From NCBI GenBank assembly GCA_047638695.1, contig JBLINY010000077.1, positions 1-21,604 on the forward strand: a stretch of 21,604 bases of DNA, read 5' to 3'. Positions 1 to 6,549 of this stretch are shown here, one piece after another. The notes below the pieces were generated by a model. It did not search any database. It had not been told where the DNA came from and saw nothing but the letters and a program-made list of their open reading frames with translations. The number at the start of each line of letters is the position of its first letter. The stretch's first letter is position 1. This stretch comes from JAHECQ01 sp047638695. GTDB lineage: Bacteria; Actinomycetota; Acidimicrobiia; Acidimicrobiales; SZUA-35. Position numbers and translations under genes: made by a program.

Positions 1-348
1 GGCTGAGAGCTCCGAGTTGCTAGTAGTGTAAAAATGAAAGTCGAAGTGTGGAACCATGAATGGACCGGGCACGTGGCCGTCCTTCATGAAGTCAATTTCA
101 ATGTGATCAAAAAGAGTTTGCTCACGAACTTCCGCAGATAGCGAAAGCGGGATCGAGGCTGAATTGTTTATGGATCCAACGAGTTTGCGGTCGACACTGA
201 AACCAACCTGCGTCACGACGCCGTCGTCGTCCAGTGTGGCCCATGAATGAGCAGCGAGTTCGTTCACGGCGACGTCAGGTGAATCGCTCCCGCATCCACC
301 CAGCAGAATAAGTGCCGCAAACGCCGCCAAAATAGATTTAAATGCCAT
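1..348 (-). CDS. Putative secreted lipoprotein, 3' part cut by the window edge (TTHB210/DUF5602-like?)
   Basis: The frame is open from ATG at 348 to the window edge, 116 codons, so the C-terminus is missing. Residues 1-18 form a lipoprotein signal peptide: Lys4, a hydrophobic core, then the lipobox LLGGC with Cys19 as the predicted lipidated residue. The mature part begins GSDSPDVAV and is probably anchored on the outer face of the membrane. The start at 348 is preferred over an in-frame ATG at 360 because GGGAGA lies just upstream of it. Near the cut end is an aromatic/His motif, PHFDFHFY, which I associate from memory with the TTHB210-like/DUF5602 family of small secreted proteins; that assignment is tentative and the function is unknown. 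Base composition is clearly poorer in G+C than the rest of the window, which suggests a different origin. Confidence 0.72.
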   Translation of the reverse strand, partial: MAFKSILAAFAALILLGGCGSDSPDVAVNELAAHSWATLDDDGVVTQVGFSVDRKLVGSINNSASIPLSLSAEVREQTLFDHIEIDFMKDGHVPGPFMVPHFDFHFYTTSNSELSA

Positions 349-368
349 ATTTTCTCCCATTTTACGTA

Positions 369-389
369 CTAAAAACATACCGTTTTTAG
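369..389. promoter_or_regulatory. Inverted repeat upstream of the lipoprotein gene (possible operator)
   Basis: A perfect 8-bp inverted repeat, CTAAAAAC-ATACC-GTTTTTAG, sits 20 bp upstream of the lipoprotein ATG at 348, in the AT-rich stretch where its promoter should lie. The arms are symmetric and separated by 5 bp, as in many dimeric-repressor sites. No regulator gene is adjacent within the window. Confidence 0.4.
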
Positions 390-649
390 CGCACTTACAT
401 TAGCAATAACAAGGGCTAACGGGTTCGTTCTCCCCGGAGGAAGACATCAAGCCAGGTTCGATTCTAGCCCGCCCACCAGGATTCGCGCAGTTGCTCGGCC
501 GCCGTGTTGGCCCCCCACCCCCAAAGCCTCCAGAAACCGCTAAACGAGCCAAACCGACATCTCGAACCATGACGTTCACTGTTGTGACCGACCCCCCTGG
601 TCGGCGATCGCGTCGGAGTCACTGAGGCCAATCGACTGGCGCGATCTTG
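390..649. other. Intergenic region without a recognisable gene
   Basis: Together with the flanking sites this forms the roughly 335-bp gap between the lipoprotein gene and the CoA-transferase gene, which are divergent. Composition changes from AT-rich (about 35% G+C at 361-420) to GC-rich by about 480. A hairpin-forming repeat, CCGACC-CCCCT-GGTCGG at 588-604, has no T-run and is not a clear terminator. Small open frames here overlap the downstream gene or lack start signals, so I see no coding sequence. Confidence 0.5.
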
Positions 650-683
650 TTGAAGCGTCGGCCCCGACATCTAGTGTCGGAAG
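650..683 (+). promoter_or_regulatory. Predicted promoter giving a leaderless mRNA for the CoA-transferase
   Basis: TTGAAG at 650-655 and TAGTGT at 672-677 (TANNNT type) are separated by 16 bp. A start site about 7 nt after the -10 box would fall on the A of the ATG at 684, and no properly spaced ribosome binding site is present. This is the usual pattern of actinobacterial leaderless genes. It is a prediction from pattern only. Confidence 0.4.
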
Positions 684-3131
684 ATGCAGCCCAGCAACCC
701 GTTGTTGTCGAACACCCGTGTCATCGACTTCAGCGACGAGCGGGGGGCCTTGGCCGGCCTCGTGCTTGCCCAACTTGGGGCCGAGGTTGTGATGGTCGAA
801 CCACCCGAAGGTGCAGCCATACGCCACTGTCCACCATTCGCCGCCGACCAACCAGACCTCGATGGCTCGCTCCATCACCTGGGGTTCAGCCGTGGGAAGA
901 GTTCGGTAACCGTCGACTGGCGAACGCCGGGCGGAGCCGATGAGCTTCATGCGATGTTGGCCGCCGCTGATGCCGTCGTACTCAGCGGTAGCCGCGGTGA
1001 GCACGAACGGCTTGGCCTGCCTGCGCCATCTGAGCTGGTCGAGCGATACCCACAGCTTGTCGTGGCCAACGTGTCGGGCTTCGGTCTAACCGGACCGAAG
1101 GCAGATTGGGCCGACAGCGATCTTGTTTGTGGGGCCGCCGGGTTCCAACAGTCAGTCACCGGCGATTACGACCGGCCTCCCTTGCGCACCTCGGTTCCTC
1201 AGGTCTTTCACCACGCGGCCGCTGATGCTGCCGTCGGAGTGCTTATTGCCCTCGCGGAAAGAGGAACCTCGGGCCGAGGCCAGCTGATCGATCTCTCGGC
1301 GCAGGAGTCGTGGACCTGGGCGGGCTTTTATCTGGCCTACTCCAGTGCATGGGGGGCGCCGCTCTCTCATCGATGCGGGGCAGCACCCAAGACGGGACCG
1401 CTCACGACCCGATTCGACTTTCCTGCGTCCGACGGGTTCGTGACCATCACGCTGATGCTCGGAGCAGCCGTTGGACCGTTCACCAATCGGTTGGTCGAGT
1501 GGATGGCCCAAGAGAACGCGTGCGAGGACGATCTGACCGCCACCGACTGGGCCAGCTTCGACCCGTTCTCCGAACCCGAGCGGCTCGATCGACTCAACGA
1601 CGCCGTCGGGGAATTCACCGCTAAGCGCACCCGCCAGGAGCTGATGACTGCGGCCCGCGAGCGGCGTCTTCTGCTCGCCCCGGTGCTCACCATGGCCGAC
1701 GTTCTTGAGGCCGACCAGTTTTCTGTGCGCAACCTGTGGCGCACGATCGACCTTCCTGACGGACGGCGCATCAAAACACCCGGCCCGATTGCGCAGACCT
1801 CACCCGACCCGCTCAGCGAGCTCGAACCAGCTCCCTCACTCGGCGCTCACACCGCCCCGTCTCACTGGACTCCGCGACCATTGCCAGCCAAGGGCGATGC
1901 GGCGAAGGAGACCCAACCGGCCCTGCCACTCGATGGCCTGCGGGTGCTCGACCTCAGCACCTCCTATGCCGGGCCTCTCATCGGCCGGACACTGGCCAAC
2001 TTCGGCGCCACGGTAGTGAAAGTGGAGTCGGCCCAGCGACCGGACCTGGCCCGTACCGCACCGCCGTTCCTCGGTGAGGGCTTCGAGACGTCTGCCGCCT
2101 ACGCCCACACGAATGCCGGCAAATGGAGCATGGCGCTTGACCTCTCGAAGGGTGACCGCGGGCCCGATGACCAGCCCCGATCAGTCTTACGAGATCTCGC
2201 GGCCTGGGCCGATCTCATCGTCGATGCCTATGCACCCGGCGCACTCGCCCGAATGGGTCTCGACCGAGCAACGCTGACCGAGATCAACCCACGGGCTGTC
2301 GTTCTGCAGACCAGCATGCTGGGCCAGACCGGGCCTCTGGCCGATGTCCCGGGCTACGGAAATATGGCGACGGCCCTTACCGGCTTCTTTGCCACGACCG
2401 GCTGGCCAGATCGGGGGCCAGTCGGGCCCGTCGGGGCCTATACCGACATGATTTCACCCCGGTTTGCCACCGCCGTCGCCCTGGCCGCCGTGCACCGCCA
2501 GCGCCAAACCGGCCAGGGCATGTGGATCGATCTTGGCCAGGGCGAATCGTGTCTTCAACTGCTCACCGTGGGATTCCTCGACACTCAGGCCAACGGTCGA
2601 TCGTGGGAAACAATTGGCAACAGCGACCACTTCCTTTCCCCTCAGGGGGTATTTCCGGCGGCCGGCAACGATCAATGGGTGGCCGTAACCTGCAGCGACG
2701 ACAACCAATGGCGGGCCTTAGCCGTCGAAATAGGACGACCGGACTTGGCTCACCTCGATGCTGATGAGCGTCGTCGCCGTCAGGCCGAGATCGACCAGCT
2801 GATATCGGCCTGGACCGCCCGGCTCGACCCGACCGTGGCCCAGGAACGACTGCAGTCGGTGGGGGTAGCGGGCCATCAGGTTCAGAACAGCCCCGAGTGT
2901 CTCGCTGACCCGCAGCTCGCAGCTCGAGGAGGGTGGACCGTCGATGCCGCCCATCCGACCATGGGCCGGATCCCGGTCGGCGCCCCGCCAATCCGAATGT
3001 CGCGAACACCAGGCCAGGTAAGCGGAGCAGGACCAACCCTGGGTCAGCACACGTTCGAGGTGTTGAACGAGTTGCTCGGCTACGACACCGACCGCATTGC
3101 CGACCTAGCAGCTGCCGAGATCCTGGAATAG
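684..3131 (+). CDS. Two-domain CaiB/BaiF-family (class III) CoA-transferase, tandem fusion
   Basis: The 815-residue protein is about twice the usual 380-430 residues of class III CoA-transferases. It has two homologous halves, about 1-400 and 415-815, each with the family signature: RVIDFS...LAGLVLAQLGAEV (half 1), RVLDLS...PLIGRTLANFGATV (half 2), and a T/SGxGQ-IDL block (SGRGQLIDL, TGQGMWIDL). The family moves CoA between carboxylic acids through an aspartyl-CoA thioester. Counting back from the GxGQ block as in formyl-CoA transferase, the nucleophile in half 2 is Asp588 (context AYTDM), while the same position in half 1 is Phe175 (context VPQVFHH). Half 1 therefore looks inactive, probably structural or substrate-binding. 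The protein should be cytoplasmic. Substrate cannot be read from sequence; carboxylic-acid activation for catabolism is likely. It stands alone, followed by a palindrome and a separate promoter. Confidence 0.9.
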   Translation: MQPSNPLLSNTRVIDFSDERGALAGLVLAQLGAEVVMVEPPEGAAIRHCPPFAADQPDLDGSLHHLGFSRGKSSVTVDWRTPGGADELHAMLAAADAVVLSGSRGEHERLGLPAPSELVERYPQLVVANVSGFGLTGPKADWADSDLVCGAAGFQQSVTGDYDRPPLRTSVPQVFHHAAADAAVGVLIALAERGTSGRGQLIDLSAQESWTWAGFYLAYSSAWGAPLSHRCGAAPKTGPLTTRFDFPASDGFVTITLMLGAAVGPFTNRLVEWMAQENACEDDLTATDWASFDPFSEPERLDRLNDAVGEFTAKRTRQELMTAARERRLLLAPVLTMADVLEADQFSVRNLWRTIDLPDGRRIKTPGPIAQTSPDPLSELEPAPSLGAHTAPSHWTPRPLPAKGDAAKETQPALPLDGLRVLDLSTSYAGPLIGRTLANFGATVVKVESAQRPDLARTAPPFLGEGFETSAAYAHTNAGKWSMALDLSKGDRGPDDQPRSVLRDLAAWADLIVDAYAPGALARMGLDRATLTEINPRAVVLQTSMLGQTGPLADVPGYGNMATALTGFFATTGWPDRGPVGPVGAYTDMISPRFATAVALAAVHRQRQTGQGMWIDLGQGESCLQLLTVGFLDTQANGRSWETIGNSDHFLSPQGVFPAAGNDQWVAVTCSDDNQWRALAVEIGRPDLAHLDADERRRRQAEIDQLISAWTARLDPTVAQERLQSVGVAGHQVQNSPECLADPQLAARGGWTVDAAHPTMGRIPVGAPPIRMSRTPGQVSGAGPTLGQHTFEVLNELLGYDTDRIADLAAAEILE

Positions 3132-3141
3132 CCCGCCGCAA

Positions 3142-3157
3142 GCGTCAGATCTGACGC
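3142..3157. terminator. 16-bp perfect palindrome just after the CoA-transferase stop
   Basis: GCGTCAGATCTGACGC is fully self-complementary and starts 11 bp after the stop codon at 3129-3131. Position favours a transcription end hairpin, but there is no T-run and a perfect palindrome leaves a small loop, so an operator for the genes downstream is an alternative. Confidence 0.3.
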
Positions 3158-3195
3158 GTCGTCCCCTCCCAGTACGGGTCGCGCAACGCACGTGG

Positions 3196-3238
3196 TTGAC
3201 CGAAAGGTCAACCTTGATACCATACCCCCTATGGTATC
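3196..3238 (+). promoter_or_regulatory. Promoter with embedded CsoR/CstR-type operator and leaderless start
   Basis: TTGACC (3196-3201) and TACCAT (3218-3223) are separated by 16 bp. A start about 7-8 nt after the -10 box lands on the ATG at 3231, so the mRNA would be leaderless. The -10 box and the start codon both lie in a perfect inverted repeat, 3216-3238, with 9-bp arms GATACCATA and TATGGTATC around CCCCC. The ATACC...GGTAT arrangement with a C-run centre resembles known CsoR/CstR operators. A repressor bound here would block RNA polymerase directly, so autoregulation is expected. Confidence 0.65.
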
Positions 3239-3518
3239 TATCACTGAGCAACTCCGTGCAACCCAACTGCCCGAGTCAGTGCTCGATGACGTCGACAAAC
3301 GGCTCGCACGCCTTGAAGGTCAGATTCGCGGGCTCCGGCGCATCATCGGCGAAGGTGCAGGCTGCAAAGACGTTATTCACCAGGTATCGGCGGCCAGCGC
3401 CGCGCTCGACAAGGTGGGCTACCGACTCATTGCTGCCGGAATGACGTACTGCGTCAACGACCCCGACAGTCCAATGACGACCGATGAACTCGAACAACTC
3501 TTCTTGAAGCTCAGCTGA
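3231..3518 (+). CDS. CsoR/FrmR/CstR-family (DUF156) transcriptional repressor
   Basis: A 95-residue all-helical DNA-binding repressor. The N-terminal helix carries the family signature RLARLEGQIRGLRRII (24-39). Aligning to copper-sensing CsoR (Cys36, His61, Cys65 in M. tuberculosis), the first Cys is Cys45 and the last is Cys74, with the same 29-residue spacing, but the middle His position is Gly70. A Cys-x-Cys site without His resembles CstR, the per/polysulfide sensor, more than a copper sensor; FrmR-type formaldehyde sensors keep the His and lack the second Cys. I chose ATG 3231 rather than an in-frame GTG at 3192 because of the leaderless promoter and operator and because family members begin near this point. 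The stop TGA overlaps the next gene's ATG (TGATG), so repressor and exporter are translationally coupled. Confidence 0.85.
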   Translation: MVSITEQLRATQLPESVLDDVDKRLARLEGQIRGLRRIIGEGAGCKDVIHQVSAASAALDKVGYRLIAAGMTYCVNDPDSPMTTDELEQLFLKLS

Positions 3519-5656
3519 TGGCACTGAACCGTCGCCTCATCGCCTTTTCTCTACGCCAACCCCGGCTAGTGATGGGTCTGGTTCTTGCCGCCACCCTGTT
3601 CTCCGCCCTCGGGTTCATCCGGCTCACGGTCGACACCGACCCCGAGAACATGTTGGCTGCAGACCATGCTGTCCGCGTACGAAACGCCGAGCTGGAAGAG
3701 ACATTCGGCGCAGGAGCAATGATCGTCGTTGGGGTCTTCGGAGAGGTGCTCACCGTCGACGGCATCACCGCCATCGCCGAGGTGCACGACGACTTGGTGG
3801 CCCGCCCCGACGTAGTGGCCGAATCAAGTGTGAGCTTGCGGTCGGTTTTCGACAGACCACCCACAGACAGCGCTGGGGTCACAGACTTGGCAGCGCTTGT
3901 CGAAGGCGACCAGCTCCTTCGTGGCAACGTGCTGTTCGCCAACGAGCCGGGAGCGGCCCTCTTCATCAGCATCGTCGACAAGAACGTTGCCGTCGACGTG
4001 GCCAATGCGGCCGAAGCTCTCGTTGCCGCCCAGCCAGCGCTAGCCAACACCAGCACCAACGTCGGTGGTCTACCGCTGGCCGAGGATGCCTTCGGTCAAC
4101 AGATGTTCGTGCAGATGGCCGTCTTCGCTCCGCTCGCCGGGTTGTTGGTGTTCGTGCTGATGCTGTTGTTCTTCCGGCGACTTCTCTTCGTCGTTCCGGC
4201 CATGTTGTTGGCGCTGGCGACCGTCATCATCACCATGGGCCTGCTGGTTGGCACCGGCAACAGCCTGCACATCATGAGCTCGATGATCCCGATATTCCTG
4301 ATGCCGATTGCGATCCTCGACAGCGTCCACGTGCTCAGCGACTTCTTCGATCGCTACCGCGGGGTCGAACGGCATGCCCTGCTTGAAACAACCCTCAACG
4401 ACCTCAGCCGGCCAATCGGCTACACGTCATTGACAACCGCTGTCGGGTTCGGCGCCTTGGCATTGGTGCCGATCCCGCCAGTTCGAGTCTTCGGACTCTT
4501 CGTTGCCCTCGGCGTTGGCCTGGCTTGGTTGCTGACCATGACGTTCCTACCGGCCTTCATGGTGACCGTTGCCGAGAAGCGCCTGAGCCACAAGAGCTCC
4601 GTCGATAGCGGGCGGCCTGGCTGGCTCAACCGGTTCGGCCGGGGGGTCGTTCGTCGCCCCGGCGCCGTCCTCATCGGATCAATGCTGCTCGTAGTGTTGG
4701 CCGCACCCGGGCTGGCAAACATCACGATCAACGACAATCCCGTCCGGTGGTTTCGGGCCGACCACGAAATCCGGGTCGCCTCCGAACGTCTGGGCGAGGC
4801 GTTACCGGGCACTTTCACCACGTCGTTGATCGCCACCGAAACCGAACCGGGCGCCCTCGACACCGACGACACACGTGCCGCAGTGGCTGCCCTCGTCGAT
4901 CGACTCGTAGCCCATCCGGAAGTCGGCGCCGTCCAGAGCTACATCGACGGAGACCATCCACTACTTCGGGCCGACGGCAGCGCGAACATTCGCCTACAGC
5001 TGCGTAGCGGCGACAACTCGGCCATGGCCGACATCGTCGAGGTGGCTGAAGACCAACTGGCCGAAGCTCCGCTTGCTGGCACCTCGGTCGAGTGGGCCGG
5101 GGAGGCGTACCTCAACCTCACCTGGCAACAAGACATGGTGTCCGGAATGCTCATCGGTTTCGCCACGACGCTGGTAGCCATCGTCGTGCTGCTCGCTGCG
5201 CTCTTTCGGTCGGTGCGGTGGGCTGTGGTGGCGATGGTTCCCGTTCTGGCCACCGTGCTCGTGGTCTACGGCGCGCTGGCGGCACTTGGCCGCGATATGG
5301 ACATGCCAGTCGCCGTGCTATCGACCATGGTCCTCGGCATCGGCGTCGACTTTGCCATCCACTTCGTCGAACGATTCCGCACGTTGCGCGACCGACTCGG
5401 CACCACCAGCAGCGCTCTCGACGCCTTCTATGGCAAACCAGCTCGGGCCATGACCCGAAACGCAGTCGTCATCGCTGTCGGGTTCTCTCCGCTGTTGCTT
5501 TCATCGCTGGTGCCATACGTCGTCGTCGGCGCCTTGTTGGCGTCGATCGTGGGACTGAGCTGGCTAGCGACAATCGTGGTGCTGCCAGCACTGTTGACCT
5601 ATGCGGACCGTCGCGGAACACGCAATCAGGCCAGCTCGGCGATGGCGTCGACATAG
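3518..5656 (+). CDS. RND-superfamily (MMPL/HAE3-type) exporter
   Basis: A 712-residue membrane protein with the RND repeat: one N-terminal transmembrane helix (about 17-36), a large periplasmic-type domain, then a cluster of about five helices, all repeated in the second half from about residue 375. The first cluster includes the segment MPIAILDSVHVLSDFFDRY and the second the diagnostic GIGVDFAIHFVERF, a helix with an acidic residue typical of proton-driven MMPL/RND proteins. It should sit in the cytoplasmic membrane and export a hydrophobic or amphiphilic molecule by proton antiport. The substrate is not evident. Its start codon overlaps the repressor's stop, so it is presumably the repressor's main target. 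Its last 31 bp overlap the 3' end of the convergent oxidoreductase gene. Confidence 0.88.
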   Translation: MALNRRLIAFSLRQPRLVMGLVLAATLFSALGFIRLTVDTDPENMLAADHAVRVRNAELEETFGAGAMIVVGVFGEVLTVDGITAIAEVHDDLVARPDVVAESSVSLRSVFDRPPTDSAGVTDLAALVEGDQLLRGNVLFANEPGAALFISIVDKNVAVDVANAAEALVAAQPALANTSTNVGGLPLAEDAFGQQMFVQMAVFAPLAGLLVFVLMLLFFRRLLFVVPAMLLALATVIITMGLLVGTGNSLHIMSSMIPIFLMPIAILDSVHVLSDFFDRYRGVERHALLETTLNDLSRPIGYTSLTTAVGFGALALVPIPPVRVFGLFVALGVGLAWLLTMTFLPAFMVTVAEKRLSHKSSVDSGRPGWLNRFGRGVVRRPGAVLIGSMLLVVLAAPGLANITINDNPVRWFRADHEIRVASERLGEALPGTFTTSLIATETEPGALDTDDTRAAVAALVDRLVAHPEVGAVQSYIDGDHPLLRADGSANIRLQLRSGDNSAMADIVEVAEDQLAEAPLAGTSVEWAGEAYLNLTWQQDMVSGMLIGFATTLVAIVVLLAALFRSVRWAVVAMVPVLATVLVVYGALAALGRDMDMPVAVLSTMVLGIGVDFAIHFVERFRTLRDRLGTTSSALDAFYGKPARAMTRNAVVIAVGFSPLLLSSLVPYVVVGALLASIVGLSWLATIVVLPALLTYADRRGTRNQASSAMAST

Positions 5657-6489
5657 TGGTCGATGAATGGGATGGCTTTGTCCTCGCGATGCAGTCCCGG
5701 GTGGCCCGTGCCCAGCACCACTCGGACTGCTCCGGCCTCGCGATATGAGGCCAGCCGCTCCATCGACGGCTGGCCGGTGGAGAAGATCGTGATTGGGACT
5801 GAGGCTGGATCGCGCCCAGCGTCCTCGCATTGCTGTCGAAACTCCTGCACCTGGGCAACCGGATCCTCGAAGAACGAATCGACCGGTCCCCACTCGTCGG
5901 CGTACTCAATCACGTGCTTGATGCCCACGGGACCCCAGTTGCCCAGCATCACCGGAGGGTGGGGTAATTGCATGGGCTTTGGGAAACACTGCACTGGTTC
6001 GAAGCTGACGTGCTCACCGTGGAACGAGGCCTCGTCGTCGGTCCATAGTTTCCGCAGTGCGGCCACTCGTTCGCGCATGGCGCCGTAACGCCTCTTGAAC
6101 GGCAGATCTGGCTGGTGGTTACGGAGCTCCTCGACGTTCCAGCCGCAACCAACACCCATCACCAATCGGCCCGCAGTTAGCCGGTCGAGCGTCGCAGCGG
6201 TCTTCGCTGTTGCGATCAGGTCTCTCTCGAGGATCAGGCAGACACCGGTGCCAAGCCGCAAATTCGTTGTTGCAGCCCCCGCTGCCATGAGACTGACGAA
6301 CGGGTCGGCCATACGGGTGTACGGCACCGGCAGCTCGCCTCCACCGGGGTACGGCGTCTCTTGCCGCACCGGGATGTGGCTATGTTCACCGACCCACAGG
6401 GATTCGTATCCTCGCGCCTCAAGCTCACGGGCCAGCCGGTCAATCGGAATCGAGTGATCGGTATTCATCGTAAAGAAGCCGAGTTCCAT
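5626..6489 (-). CDS. LLM-class F420-dependent oxidoreductase (Rv2161c-like)
   Basis: The 287-residue protein has the luciferase-like TIM-barrel pattern: LARELEARGYESLWVGEHSH near the N-terminus, then ATTNLRLGTGVCLILERDLI, TAATLDRLTAGRLVMGVGCG at about 100-115, and FHGEHVSFEPV. This order matches the Rv2161c family of probable F420-dependent oxidoreductases. Such enzymes use reduced or oxidised F420 (some use FMN) for hydride transfer; the substrate is unknown. It is the last gene of the minus-strand run, 60 bp after the sulfatase stop, with two small hairpins between them, so it may be partly uncoupled. Its 3' end overlaps the exporter gene. No strong ribosome binding site precedes ATG 6489. 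Confidence 0.87.
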   Translation of the reverse strand: MELGFFTMNTDHSIPIDRLARELEARGYESLWVGEHSHIPVRQETPYPGGGELPVPYTRMADPFVSLMAAGAATTNLRLGTGVCLILERDLIATAKTAATLDRLTAGRLVMGVGCGWNVEELRNHQPDLPFKRRYGAMRERVAALRKLWTDDEASFHGEHVSFEPVQCFPKPMQLPHPPVMLGNWGPVGIKHVIEYADEWGPVDSFFEDPVAQVQEFRQQCEDAGRDPASVPITIFSTGQPSMERLASYREAGAVRVVLGTGHPGLHREDKAIPFIDHYVDAIAELA

Positions 6490-6509
6490 CGACCTATTGT
6501 CGCGCCATA

Positions 6510-6548
6510 GAGGACGAGCCGCCTCGTCTTCCCCGCATCGGTGATGCG
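6510..6548. terminator. Two adjacent hairpins between sulfatase and oxidoreductase genes
   Basis: CGCATC-GGT-GATGCG (6534-6548) lies directly after the sulfatase stop codon. A second stem, GAGGACGAG-CCGC-CTCGTCTTC (6510-6531), follows it on the minus transcript, with one A-C mismatch in that RNA. Neither has a U-run. They could act as an intrinsic or partial terminator, or as an mRNA 3'-end stabiliser, between sulfatase and the next gene. Confidence 0.35.
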
Positions 6549-6549
6549 C

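Noticed and set aside
455..478. tRNA 3'-end-like string (GGTTCGATTC...CCCGCCCACCA), possible integration site
   Set aside because: The T-stem has two mismatches, spacing to the acceptor strand is off by one, and no matching 5' acceptor or anticodon arm is present upstream; no integrase or repeat copy was seen.
588..604. CCGACC-CCCCT-GGTCGG hairpin as a terminator
   Set aside because: It has no T-run and no gene ends nearby; the flanking genes diverge from this gap.
3192..3230. GTG start at 3192 for the CsoR-family repressor
   Set aside because: It lies on the -35 box, and the extra 13 residues do not resemble the family N-terminus; the promoter and operator place the start at 3231.
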